NCBI RefSeq assembly: GCF_020184175.1
Contig: NC_065530.1
Coordinates: forward strand, 69,479,260 to 69,543,259
Direction of reading: 5' to 3'
Length of the DNA: 64,000 nucleotides
From: Aphis gossypii
Lineage: Eukaryota > Arthropoda > Insecta > Hemiptera > Aphididae
How positions within the stretch are numbered: position 1 is the first letter of the stretch; each line of letters opens with the position of its first letter. The translations under genes and the position numbers were made by a program. Under the pieces are notes generated by a model that worked only from the letters and a program-made list of their open reading frames with translations, had not been told where the DNA came from and searched no databases. Shown in pieces: positions 1 through 11,931 of the stretch.

Positions 1-674
1 TTCTGCTCAGTTTGTTTCATTCCTATCTTTGGGTTAGGCATTTTATATTTTTAATTACATATTTATAAGCATTCATAGTTATATAAATTGACAATAAATC
101 AATTCAGCACATCTTCATAGTATACCTTTAAACTTAATTAAAATTAAAAATTATTTATTAATAAATATTTAATAATGAATCAATTAGTTTTTAAATATTA
201 CACAAAGTCAAATAGGTTATTACAAATCGTTACTATTTTGTTTTATTTTCAATAATTATTAAGATTTTGAGCTAATTTAACATTTCACAGATAACTTGGT
301 ACTATAAAACAGTGTGTTTGGTTAGATAGCAGAAAGGAGATAACCTGTTGAAAATTAAAAACCAATGTTTTACTTTCTTATAGTTCTAACACAATAAGTA
401 TCTACTAAAATAACCAAAACCAAACACTTAATACTTAATTATCATTAAATTATTAATACATTAAAAAATAAGACTTAAACTTAATACAATTAAAGGGTTT
501 AAGTACATAGTGTGATATTCTAACATTTTCTATATTTACTAAAATGTTAAATATAGGCATAATAAATAATAAATTTACTTATACAATTGATTAAATATTT
601 AATCAATGCTAATACTAAATAATAATTTTACAACAGAATACTACTTTGGATTTAAAAAAAAAAGTAGTTAAATT

Positions 675-3600
675 TTAATGTCCATATTGATTATCTGTTT
701 CAAAATCCGGAACCTAAAAATTAAAATAAGTAATTATACACTCATACCCAAAACTAGAACAATACAAAATATTCCTAGTAGCAACACTAAAAAGACAAAA
801 ATGTTATTTACTTCAAATCCTAAAAATGTATTAGGTATAATATTTAATAAGTATTAGGTAAATATTGGTAGTAGTTAAGTACATTAATTATTTATTAGTT
901 ACTTACTGTGGTTGGTTGTGGGAGTGTAGCTAAGTAGAATTGTCTTGCATCAATCTGAATACATATAATTACAAATAATAAATATACCTAATTTAAAGGG
1001 AAGAAAATGTATAAATATTACTGGTTTGTGGTAGTAGAAATCTTCTTCAGCCGCAACTACTTCAGGCCTATTTTCAATACCTCCAGTATTTTTTTTTTCA
1101 ATATTATGTACTAATTTGTATACCGCTGAATTAGACAAGTCAAATTTTGGTGGTTCGTACTTTCTAAAATTTACCCTATAAAACAAGATACTTATTAATT
1201 TTAAGAATAGGTAGGTAGCTTCTTTTTTTTATTATTTAATAAGTTAATATAGGCATCTTTACATGAATATATAGAACTAACTAATCAATAATATTTTATT
1301 AAATTATATAGGTAACACCATGTAACATTATTTTATTTAATAATTTATATTAGGTAAATTCCGCCAATGCTCGTCAAGTAGAAAGAAAAAAATCATCTAC
1401 ATGGTTTAGTGTTTTAAACTAAAATAATATTCTATTTAGTTTTGAGTACTTAATTTACAAATTATCCAGTTAATATAATATAATGTTAAAGATAGTGTTC
1501 TTACTGAAAACTGAAACTATAAAATCTAAAATATATATAAAGGCAATTGATTTGAATTGTTTTTTGTATAAAATGACATATTGACATGTATGATATATTA
1601 TCATTAAATTCAAATTTAATACATCCATAATAGTGATCCACTTTACACCCCTATGACAAAACTGTACTTGTTGCCTACTTTATTTTGGTTAATTTTGATC
1701 AATTATTAAAAGAAGAATTCTATTCAGTGGTGTATTTATGGGGTGGTGTAAGGAATTTCCACTCCCCCTAAAACTAAAATATTTTATATAATGGTTAGAG
1801 CAAAATAAAAACGAAGTACTAATATCTCGTAATTTGTATCATAAATATAATATAAAACCTCCCCCAGAAAAAAATCGTATCTACGCCACTGATTCTATTA
1901 TATATGGTATATAAGTATAAATAACTTATAATACATATACATTATATAGGAATACGACATATATCTTACTTATATAGGTAAACTAAATAAGACTGAAAGA
2001 TAATATGTGTTAATCCATACAAATAAATAGGTAGGTATGTTTAAAGTGTTTAAACAGATAAATTGTAGAAACATTATTAAAATTTTAAAAGTTCAAGTTT
2101 TACCCCAATGTAGAACCGACTAAAACTTCAGCTTGTGATATCAATGTTTCAGCAATAAATTTCTCATTGTAAGCATCTTTGGGACATCTCCATTTACGAC
2201 CACCAGGTAATACAATAGGTCTTGGTAATGGTGTGAGAGGGTACATTGGCCTACCACTAGGTTCTTTATCTTCAGCTTCTTCATCAGAATTGTCTTCTGA
2301 TATTTCATTAGATTCCAATTCTTGTACATCTTCATATGTTTCATCAACTGGCTCAAATACTTCATCATCATATGTTTCTTGTGACCTATCATCAACATTT
2401 TCCTGTTCAATTAAACTTTCTTTTTGTTCTTCTTCATTATCAATATTTTTAATTTGGCTATTTTCAGATATTTCAGTTGACTGAATTTTATGTGACAGTA
2501 TATCCGAAAGTTGTTTTTCTAACAATGAAATATGATTTTGTATCTGTAATGGTAATTCTCTAATAGCAGACAATTGATTTTGAATATTTAATATACTCTT
2601 TTCAAATGTATTCTCAGGCTCTTTGTTCACTTTATTTATTTCTAATTCATAAGTTTCTTCGGTGTTTTCAATTAAATCCTAAAAAATATAGATATCAATT
2701 TTAAATAAAATTATTAGAATGAATTATCACGGTTACATTAAAAATTATTGATTAATGAATAGTTTAGTACCTACTATATTTTAAATCATACTTTTACAAA
2801 TTCAAATTGTGTTATTAGTAAAAACTAAGGTATTTAAAACTTTTGGGTAAAGTTCTACTCTCATTTATATTAAAATGCATAAATTGTTATACCTACCTCA
2901 TTTGCGTTAATATTTTCTATTTTTTCTTGGTCAATCTTACATTGAGGCTCTTCCTCTCCTTCAATTTCTATTTCAATTTTTTTGTCCAAATTCTCTTCAT
3001 GATCTTCTACATTATGATCACTATCATATTTTTCTATTTCTGTTATTGTATCCGTAGATACAATACAATCTTCTATATCACTTAATTTACATTTACAGCT
3101 GGTACATACTTGTTCACAAGACTTAGATTTATTTTCATCAACAAGCTGATTTTCAGATTCATTTACCTAAGTATCAGAAATATATATATTTAGTATAATA
3201 GTCAATTAGTACCCCTTAATAATTTCTATGTATATTTTCTTAATTTTATTTTTTTAGAAAGAATGTATAAAATGAATGAATTATTTTATAATACATCTTA
3301 CCTCCACTTCAATTTTTTTTACTTCTTCAGGTTTTTTTTTCTCTGGTGGTCTGATTTTAGGCCTATTTGGTGGTGTCAAAAATGTTGAAAATCTTTTTGT
3401 TGGACACCTTTTTAATTGTTCTTGCTCTGATTTTTGGTCAAAAATTTGTTCTTCTTGTAATGTTTGAAATACCAGTGAATTTTTAATAAAATCACATTTA
3501 GGCACAAAACGTTTAAAATTGACACTATATCAAAATTTAAAATATATTAATTTGAATTCAATATGATCATAATAAAAATATTTACCCTATGACATTTTTC

Positions 3601-6265
3601 CCATTATTTTCAATAACTTCAGCACTTTCTAATAATTTTTCAGCTATTTCTTCCTCAGTCATCTCATGAGCACTCTCATATGATTCTGATACGGCTATGT
3701 TACATAATTATTAGGTAGATATATAATTATTATTAATTTCAAATACGGAGTTACGGTTTAAACTTGCCTGATACTACATTGTCTCTATGCTCATACTCAG
3801 TTAAACTTCCAATAGAGGATGTTGCACGATCAATGACTGAAGGCGTATGTAGTCCTCTAGTAGGTGTAACTGCTGGTACAGGACTTCCTCTGTAAATAAA
3901 AATAGAACTTTAATTTTATGATAAGAAAAAATAATTACCTAGTTATTCATTCATTAAATACTTATAATAGCATTTCTTATACTATAATTTTTAAAGACAT
4001 GCTATTACTTAGTAGTAGAGGCGGTTTAATGTATAAGACCGGAGCTATTCCCAGGTTAAAATTTAGGGTGGGTGAACAGGTGGTCATCATTAATAATATT
4101 TAAATTGTTTGAAATAGCTATACCTAACTTATTATTTACCCTGAGATATTTTAATATTTTTTATTCTATATTATGAATAAATAATATTTAATAGATATAT
4201 TAATACATTTTAATATTAAATTAAAAGTACTAATAACTCAGTCAAACTGATTTTTTATCTAGTAAAATATCAAATTTGTGCAGTGGTGGTATTGGTATAT
4301 TTTAGGCTTGTCCCGGTCAAATAAAATTGTCAAACCGCCATTGACTTGCAACAAAATAAATTACTTTAATACCTACTTAATAGGAATATCAAAAAAACAT
4401 ATTATAAATTTATAATAAACTAATAAATAATAAATACCTTAAACTATACTAAATAGACTTAGCAATATAGATTAAAGGTAGATTAACAGTTTCCATTCTG
4501 AATTCTTTTCAAATGCAATGATATATTATAAATTCAAATTTAATACATCTATTGACAACATCCAATTGACACCTATACTGTTTAGCAGAACTGTTTACCC
4601 ACTTGTCCATCTTTTTTTTTCCTTTAATAATTAATTTACTCAAATTTTTAAATATAATTAAAAATCATATTTTCAATACTTATATTTTTACCTATATAAT
4701 ATTTTATATATTTTTTTACTAACTACTTAAAAAGTGCCCTAAAGTGAATAGTGTCAATAGTGATCATTTCTGTTTTTAAAATGAGAACCACCTTTGGCCT
4801 TTTTTATTGGAGGTACCAACATTATTAAGTGGATAATCCTTTTAAAAGTTATATGTGTAAGTATTTAATTCAAAATTTGAACATGTATAATCTCTCTGTT
4901 ATTAAAATATATTTTATACTAAAGATAATAGTTCTTAAATATGGTTTTACAAAAATATAAAATATATATATAATATATATATTATAAATAATAGGTAGGT
5001 AGGTACTTAGAGAGATGAGGAAAAACTACAGTTTCGAGAGAAAAATATACAGACCCGTATATAATAATGACTTGGAAAGTTTTCAAAGAAGAACTAATGA
5101 AAACTTGAGGCAGCTATATAATAAGCCGAGTCTACGACACTTCTCGGAGGTGTGAGAAAAAGGTTAAAATGGGCGGGACATGTCAGGGGAGCAGAGAGAT
5201 TACTCATTAAGAAATTTACCAAAAAAAAAATTAACGGGGAAAAGACCAAGAAGCAGGTCTAGAATAGTACGATACAGTATACAGTTAAGATAGATCTGAA
5301 GAAAATTAGTCCATTTCTGAATATGGAGCGGCGTTGGAAAGGTAGGGGTGGAAGAAAAAATAGGTAAGTATTAGATCTAATAAGTAGGTACCTATTTAAT
5401 ATTTATTATCCTTGGGCCGTTATTACAAAGTAAGTATCTTGTTAAATTTAAAATAGGTAGGTACCTATCTACTGAATTTTTCAAATCATCACAACTCTCG
5501 CTGTCCCTCGGAATCTCCCATCTTTCAAATCCATTATTATGAACCAATTATCGTTCTTACGTAATATTAAATAACACAAACAATTTTGAATTTTTATTTT
5601 AATACCTAGGTAGGTACGTCAATATTTTTAAAAAAATTATCCGCTAAATAACTTTGTAGTGAAAAAAGGGAACGTTTCATTTAAAAAATACGTAATTGTT
5701 TGTATTTTTACAAGATGCTCCTTAATTAATATGAAAATCTCAAGTATTTTAAAGAATGGTCTTATGGAATGGTCCAAAAATCAGATTTTCAATATTTACC
5801 TAATTGCATTATTGAAAGTAAGGAGTAGGTAATCATGCTTTGTGAAACAATCTTAAAAAGCTTTTTATTAATACCTATATCTTGTGTTTTATGATATATT
5901 ATTACATTGTTTGTATTTAAAATAAACATATTTATTTACCGCAAAATCGACAAAGTTATGGTATTGCCAGCTTCTAAAATACATTGCTGAGCTTCGCTAT
6001 GTGTTATTTGTGCTGTGTTATCTCCATTAATTTCAATAATCATATCTCCAACACACATGCCAGCTTCCTCGGCCAGACTACCTCCAGTCACCTATTTTAA
6101 TAATTATTTATAATTAGATGTAAAAATGTCTTTCCCGATGAGCTATATTTTCAATTTATGACTTACTCGAACGACAGTAAGAGGAATCCCAAAATCATGG
6201 CCTCCTGTTAGACGAAATCCCCAAGGTGTGTCGTCATATCGATGAAGTTCTATTTCTTCGCACAT
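675..6265 (-). CDS. Zasp66: Zasp66-like PDZ-domain muscle protein, 10 coding exons
   Basis: Probable Z-disc scaffold of the Zasp/ALP family, which binds alpha-actinin and other sarcomere proteins. Coding exons, in order of translation: 6265-6167, 6091-5940, 3889-3768, 3685-3586, 3524-3302, 3166-2897, 2678-2104, 1175-1022, 954-907, 713-675. They sum to 1782 nt (593 residues plus stop) with frame kept at every junction. Residues 1 to about 84 form a PDZ domain with the PWGFRLTGG carboxylate-binding loop. A low-complexity, very acidic middle follows (about 235-470). Near residue 475 is a basic-proline segment (PLPRPIVLPGGRKWR), then KDAYNEKFIAETL and STLGVNFRKY, which I recognise from Zasp66-type proteins. 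There is no LIM domain. A second copy of the AEV...GVNF module occurs at about 135-180. The start is the first ATG before the PDZ. The intron after the third coding exon uses a GC donor. The family call is from memory of insect Zasp66 and could be another PDZ/ZM paralogue. Confidence 0.83.
1717..1899. mobile_element. hAT-type MITE with 8-bp target duplication (intronic)
   Basis: A 167-bp element (1725-1891) opens with CAGTGGTGTA and closes with TACGCCACTG, a 10-bp terminal inverted repeat with one mismatch. It is flanked by an exact 8-bp duplication ATTCTATT (1717-1724 and 1892-1899). An 8-bp duplication with CAGTGG-type ends is the signature of hAT transposons. It has no coding capacity, so it is non-autonomous. 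It lies in the Zasp66-like intron between 1175 and 2104. Confidence 0.85.
4991..5010. repeat. TAGGT microrepeat (ataggtaggtaggtacttag)
   Basis: Tandem TAGG(T) units, one of several similar short clusters near 1207, 2029, 5386, 5451, 5608, 8170 and 63357, often ending in the palindrome GGTACC. Such motifs are common in aphid non-coding DNA. They occur here in the Zasp66-like introns and intergenic DNA. I saw few inside SMG1. Confidence 0.6.
5033..5261 (+). pseudogene. decayed non-LTR retrotransposon fragment (region just after the reverse transcriptase)
   Basis: Plus-strand translation gives FERKIYRPVYNND...RRTNENLRQLYNKPS, then after a break RLKWAGHV with a basic tail. This matches the conserved segment after the reverse-transcriptase core of many arthropod non-LTR ORF2 proteins, where an ERKILR-like stretch, an RTN.EL..LY motif and R.RWAGH.. 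occur in order. A TGA after HFSEV and a frame change before RLKWAGHV show it is dead. It lies in the 2-kb intron of the Zasp66-like gene (3890-5939), opposite in orientation to that gene. Confidence 0.75.
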
Positions 6266-9039
6266 TTTATTTTTGTATGAATTTAATTTAAGAAATTTAT
6301 CTGTAAACGTATAATTTATATGACAGTTAAGCGAATTCTATAAATTGATTTGCATAACAATAACTTCAAGTTCATCGTAAAAAATCTTTCAGCCATGTGT
6401 TCGATTTGTATTCTAGCTGTACCTATATTGACGATCCACTTAGGATACTCTAATCTCAGAATACCTTTTGGCTTTTAGCCATTAATACCTGACATTCTAA
6501 TTGTGCACTTAACTCAAGATATCATGACGTACGAATAGTATTCAAGTAAAATTGGCACATCACGAATATCGTGAACTCATAGTATAATTTATTATAATAT
6601 ATATATAAACTATTTTAAATAAATATCTATATTTTTAAAACATTTATAAATTATATTATATTTTCCAACGTATTTATAGTACCTACATAATTAATTTTTA
6701 CGAACTTATTTTTATTTTTATTAAATTGTTCATATAGGTATTTTAGATAATGTTTACAATTGTACCCTAATCCTATAATGTATAAAGGACTAAAAACTTT
6801 AAAACTATGTCCGGTGATTAACTTATAGGTTTTTAAATATATTAGGTATACCTACTTGAACACTTAGTAAATACCTAATTGAACTTATGTAACTATGTTT
6901 GTAAACTGTAACTTATTATCCGTTACATTATAGCTATATGAGGCGATATAAGTACATATAACATCGTTTTAAATAAATATATTATTTTAAAGATCGTTAA
7001 AATTATTGTGAAGAATGTTTTAATTATTCGAGGGTGGGTATGTAGTATGTACTTATTTAAGAGTGTTAAAACATGCAATTATAATATTTAAAAATATAAC
7101 CAAAATATGTGATACCACAATATTGTCGCAAGTAATATAAAATAATTATATTATTAAAAAATCTAAATATAGTGAATTTGTATGTATGCCAAATGACCTA
7201 AAACTAAATACAAATATACAATGACTATCTATTTGATTAATGTTATTGCAATGACACAAATTGAGCATTTTGTAAACATCTATCCAAATTAAATACCTCA
7301 ATAAAAAATGTATATGTAACGCTGAATTTACTGAAGTTCATAATTAGTCTTAAACATAGTCTTATAGTTTTATGAATAAAACTCATAATTTTAAGTGAAT
7401 AGGTACAAAACTAAACAAAGCTAGTAGCTACCATAGTTATGATCAATATTGATAGATATTTCACTATAGGTACTGGATTAATTACGAAGTTCTTGATAAA
7501 GTAGTAAACTAGTAACTAAAATTAAATTAATAAGTACTTAGATACCTAAAAAGAATCTATTTATAGACAATAAATGATTTTATAAATTGATTAGATCTGT
7601 TACGACTTACGATAGCCTACAACCTTATTAAACCTCAGTGAACAATTATTTTCATTAGTCTGTGCTTAAACACCGTACTTTGAATAGTTTGTCAGAGGGG
7701 TTAAAATCTTTCTGTTTTTAATAAAATTTATACATAAAAAAATAATAATAATTGTTGAATTTCGAGGAGTACAATGACGTTAAGGGATGTACTATGTTTT
7801 GGCACTCTTGAATTTTTTTATTACCTGTCATCATCATCAATCTTTATTCTTAGTCCATTTGCGATTTGCTGGTACGGTTTTTATAGCGTCCAGCAGTGAC
7901 AACATTGTTGTTGAGACATTGTTCTTATTCAAATTGACTAGGTACTTACTTGATAGAGAATCTAAAAAAAATCGTCGCTTTTGTTGTCGGCCCTTCTTTA
8001 CCACAAATTGCGTCTGAATGTTTAATCGTTCCACATTTATACATTGTGTAATAATATAAATAATTTGATTAAACATTATATGAGAATACAGGGGCGGATT
8101 TTAGATATTTTGATAGGGGGAGGGGCAGACATAAATTTTATAATGATTCTTAATCATAATTAATAATACATAGGTAGGTACTCTTATTTTTAAACAAAAT
8201 TGGTATTTGGTAATATATTTAATATAATGTTGATTCCATAATATCACACACCAAAATAATAATTTATACATATAGGTAAGTTTTTATACATGTATGTAGT
8301 CATTAATAAGTATAAATATTTTTGTAGCTTCTCATATACTTTATTGCCTAATAGGTCGAACTGAAGTCCGTAACTCATTTTATCAGTTTAAATGTAAATA
8401 ATGATTACATTGAAAAAAAAAAAATTGTGATTATTTATTCTTAAAATGTTTGAATGAAGGAACTTTGTATTAAAATTTAAAGTAATTTGACTGAGTCAAA
8501 ATAATGTTATCAAGATTTATAAAAAAAAAAAAAAAAACAAAAACGAATACTTAAAATGTCTTTAATTAATAGCCTTAAAATAAGCGAAATATTGTGAAAA
8601 TTAAATTATATAAAGAAAATTCCAATCTGAATAACAGGAATTTGTGTGTGAAATTTTCAATTACTTAAAACTTATATTTTTTGAATAATAATAAATATTT
8701 AAAATCATTGGAGGATACATTGTTATTGCTATGTGATTTTGTAAAAATTTAAAATTCAGTCGCTTATAACATTTTTTCCTATAATGATGCTCAAATAAAC
8801 TCTATAGTTATTTAAAGAAAACTTATGGAAAACTTTCTGCTGAATTTTTTATACTATAGAGAAAATTTGAGTGTTTTTATTGAAATTTAAATAAAGTAAG
8901 ATTGTTTTCAAGTAAATTTTAATCAATTATAAAAAAATGTAAATACAAAATTTATTTATACATTTATTTATTTACATACAACAGAGAAATTTACATTACC
9001 TTATTAATACATAACAATAATACAATACAATACAATGTG
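6266..9039. other. intergenic region between Zasp66-like and oaf
   Basis: This 2.8-kb AT-rich gap separates the start codon of the Zasp66-like gene from the stop codon of oaf; both genes are on the minus strand. It should hold the Zasp66-like promoter and 5' UTR and the oaf 3' UTR. At 8089 a hAT-like end (CAGGGGCGGATTTTAG) appears without a recognisable partner, so it is probably a truncated element. Overlapping 76- and 79-codon ORFs on both strands at 7787-8076 match nothing I know. A TAGGTAGGTACT repeat sits at 8171. No gene is supported. Confidence 0.6.
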
Positions 9040-11233
9040 TTATTCAATTGTCAAACAATGTTGCTTGTGTTTAACACTATACATAAAATTCATAATTTTA
9101 CCACAAGTTTGTATACCACATCGATAACTATCAACTGCTGTTGATTTTTTACCAATATGATCTTTGCAGAATTTTAATGCACAAGGATACCAAGGAATGC
9201 TTACTTTCATTGAACATAAACAGTGTGACCAGACTTTACCTGTATCTCGACATAGTTTTAAATTAGAGTTTGGTGCTTTATAGTTAATATATTCAACAGC
9301 TTGTAACAAATTTCCCAAGTACATGCCTAAATAAATAAAGCATAATCATTAATAAGATAAAATATATTTAAGTTAATATTTAAGAATTTTAGAAAGGTAG
9401 TTGGCAAGATAATTTTATAATAATTTATATAAGTGTGTAGTATGAATGTTTAGCTGAATGTATAAATATAATTAGTTTCTAAAAGTCTAAATTTTTATTT
9501 GTGTATTCTATGAATGATCATTTAAAAATATTAAATATTAATTAAAAACTTTGCAAATTTAACCTTAATTACTGTAAGTTATTTATATGGGAGCATGTTC
9601 CTTATTGTTGGATTATAATCATCAATTGATTTGAATAAAGGATCTTTAAAAGAGCATAATATTTTAAGTTTAACTTTGCATTTAAAGTTTATCATAAATA
9701 TGTAGTGTTATATTTAAGCTGTCTTATATTGCTTAGTATATAAGACAGGTGTGGATCCAGAACACATTTAGGGGGGGTATTTTGAATAAAGTTTTGCTAA
9801 AAATGCTATTGGCATAACAATGCATTTTATCAGTTAACAAAAATAGATATTTTTTCAATTCACTAGTCTACATGAGGGGCATGGTTACTCAAACCCTATC
9901 CATTAGGTCTGCGCCTGATTATGTAAGAGCCTACTTAAATTTTTCTTATATTTTTTTTAACAAAATATTTATTTATACATACAAATATATAATTAATTAA
10001 TATAATTTGTTTAAGATAAAAAAAAGTTGGATGCAGGGCCGGATTTAAGGGAGGGGTGGTGGGCTGCAGCCCAGGGGCCCCACAATGCATTTTGCCCATG
10101 GGCTACCACATACCTAAGTTCGCCCCTGATTGGATGTATATAAAATATATTATCTGTAAAATCTATAATATAACTTTAGTTACCTACCTGGTACAGTAGC
10201 CCATTTATCAATGTCAACTTTGCTAGTGAAAGTTGTATCTAATGCTTCAGAACATAATGATCCGACATGCTGTGATATAAAAATGCTATCTTTTAATTTA
10301 ATTTTCATATCTATCGTAAAATTAAATACACCTTTATTATCTTCTGCAACTCGAATTGTACCTGGATTTTTCTAAAAAAAATTGTTTGTTTGAAGTATAC
10401 ACATCTATAGTAATGGATATAATTAAGTATTTATAATTTTATAAGAATACTTGTCTGAGTTTTGACATTGCATCTGGTGAAATAAATTCATTTGCTTGTA
10501 CATGATTTACAAAACAAAGTATTTGATATGGCTTTTGACCACGTTCTTCTTCTCCAAGCAACAACACTTGCACTATTTGAACTTCCTAATACAAATTAAT
10601 GCATTATTAATAAATGTATTATTTGCTAATAAAACACAGGAAATGTAATATTCATACAAAATTATAAATACCTTTGTGAAATCAATATGCTGTGTGATCA
10701 ATGTAGAGTCAGGAAGTTGTAATTCTACTGTAATTGTATCATCTGTTATATTTGCATATATTATTTCTTTTATAACACTGCCATCCTGGTATTAAAATGA
10801 TTTTTAAGTTATATATGTAAGTATTTATGTTATTCTTATAAATTAAAAGAAAATAATCAAAATAGATGCATATGTTTTTTTAAACGAGAGCTTTGAATTT
10901 CTTAACTATTTAATTTTAAAAATAAACTTATATATGAAAAAATAGGATTTAAATTAGAAAATGTAAGAGTACATGAATGTATACTTTATTATTACAGAGT
11001 ACTATTTCAATTATATAACTAGAAAATAAATAAGTTGATTCAAAACACTAAGTTCAAATTAAATTTTACATTTCAGGAAATATTAATGTACATTATTTAT
11101 ACCTTGAATCTATTATTATTTATTAGTTAAAAATTACCTGGTCTTTAACATTAACAACTAAACAAGAAAAATTACAACTATGATGTATGATAATGTAAAT
11201 AATGTAAAAATATATTTTTAAAATATTGTTCAT
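9040..11233 (-). CDS. oaf: out at first (OAF) secreted protein, 5 coding exons
   Basis: Secreted or extracellular protein of the OAF family, named from Drosophila; its biochemical role is not well defined. Exons in translation order: 11233-11138, 10785-10672, 10585-10451, 10371-10188, 9326-9040. Together they make 816 nt, 271 residues, close to the vertebrate OAF length. Residues 1 to about 25 are a hydrophobic signal peptide (ILKIYFYIIYIIII). Family landmarks include VVNVKDQDGSVI, the LLLGEEERGQ segment in exon 3, AMSKLRQKNPGTIRVAE across exons 3-4, and a cysteine-rich C-terminus with CLCSMKVSIPWYPCALKFC and YRCGIQTC, which should be disulfide-bonded. The start codon is the only ATG in exon 1 that gives a signal peptide. 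The last intron (9327-10187) carries two hAT-like MITEs. The gene is divergent from SMG1, whose start codon is 698 bp away. Confidence 0.93.
9746..9917. mobile_element. degenerate hAT-like MITE in oaf intron
   Basis: The ends CAGGTGTGGATCCAG and (reverse complement of the right end) CAGGCGCAGACC agree at 8 of the first 12 bases, and all four differences are transitions, as expected for an old element. The flanks show no clean 8-bp duplication. It contains the G-run and CATGAGGGGCATGG stretch typical of such aphid elements. Confidence 0.5.
10026..10136. mobile_element. short hAT-like MITE in oaf intron with near-perfect 8-bp duplication
   Basis: A 95-bp element (10034-10128) begins CAGGGCCGGATTTAAG and ends CTAAGTTCGCCCCTG. 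It is flanked by GTTGGATG on the left and ATTGGATG on the right (7 of 8 bases identical). It is GC-rich against its surroundings (GGGCTGCAGCCCAGGGGCCCC), has no ORF and is non-autonomous. Confidence 0.75.
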
Positions 11234-11931
11234 ATTTATGCACACTATAATAATATAATCATTGTGTATTTAATCAATCAATTGTATAGCCAATTAAAAA
11301 TCTAATAATTTGTTCTAACATAAAACGCTTCATTTATTTCACATGATAAATTAAAAGACTTTTTGAGTTTTAACAGTAACAATTAGACATTTTGATTTTT
11401 GAACTTTTAATTGTATTTCAAATCCAATTCAAATTTTTTAGAAAATCAGATATTGTTCTATTCTGTGGTATCTATGAGGTCTACAAAAATTTCTATATTA
11501 TTATTTATCAAAAATGTATAGGTATGTGATAAACTGATAATTTATTTATATTGATAACATATACAGAAAACATGGAAACCATGGTATACAATCGTTTATT
11601 ATATCGGTTACTTTGGTTCGGTATCATCAAACATGATAGCGCATGCGTTCAAACTCACACTCATATCCACCACTTATTCATAAGGGATAACCGCTCGAAT
11701 CTCGAACTTTCATCCTTTTCCGTAATTCTGTCAACCCCCGAAACCCCTATTCATTCAATTCTTGTGATACATGTGCGCAGGTTCAATGATAATGAATGAA
11801 AGTTCTCAATGTAAGTATGATGTTTTTTTTCATGAACGGAATTCGTGATTGGCGCGATGCACTCTCAACTTGTTAACTTGATAAAGAATCTTGTTATTCT
11901 TTCTGAGTGACCATTGTCCATTAAAACGGCT
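11234..11931. promoter_or_regulatory. shared upstream region of divergent oaf and SMG1
   Basis: About 700 bp separate the two start codons, so the promoters and 5' UTRs of both genes must lie here unless upstream non-coding exons exist elsewhere. The half nearest SMG1 (about 11560-11930) is visibly less AT-rich than the rest (CACTCATATCCACCACTTATTC, GATTGGCGCGATGC), as expected of a housekeeping promoter or 5' UTR. I see no convincing TATA box. An 82-codon ORF at 11551-11799 has no recognisable content. Confidence 0.45.

Noticed and set aside
1..41. Minus-strand open stretch starting ATG (MPNPKIGMKQTEQ) running off the left edge
   Set aside because: Only 13 codons with no splice or homology evidence; could be the start of a neighbouring gene but cannot be supported here.
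2179..2484. Plus-strand 101-codon Ser-rich ORF
   Set aside because: Antisense shadow of the acidic Zasp66-like exon 2104-2678; the Ser richness comes from the complement of Asp/Glu codons.
4281..4343. Possible tiny inverted-repeat element, CAGTGGTGGTATTGG to AAACCGCCATTG
   Set aside because: Only about 63 bp, repeats imperfect, and the flanking 8 bases do not match.
7787..8076. Overlapping 76- and 79-codon ORFs on both strands, with a basic KKGRQQKRRFF segment on the minus strand
   Set aside because: No recognisable family, no clear splice structure; probably chance or an old transposon fragment next to the hAT-like end at 8089.
11914..11931. Upstream non-ATG extension of the first SMG1 exon (TTG start giving MSIKTA)
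   Set aside because: A eukaryotic start at the ATG at 11932 is more likely; TTG is not an expected start here.
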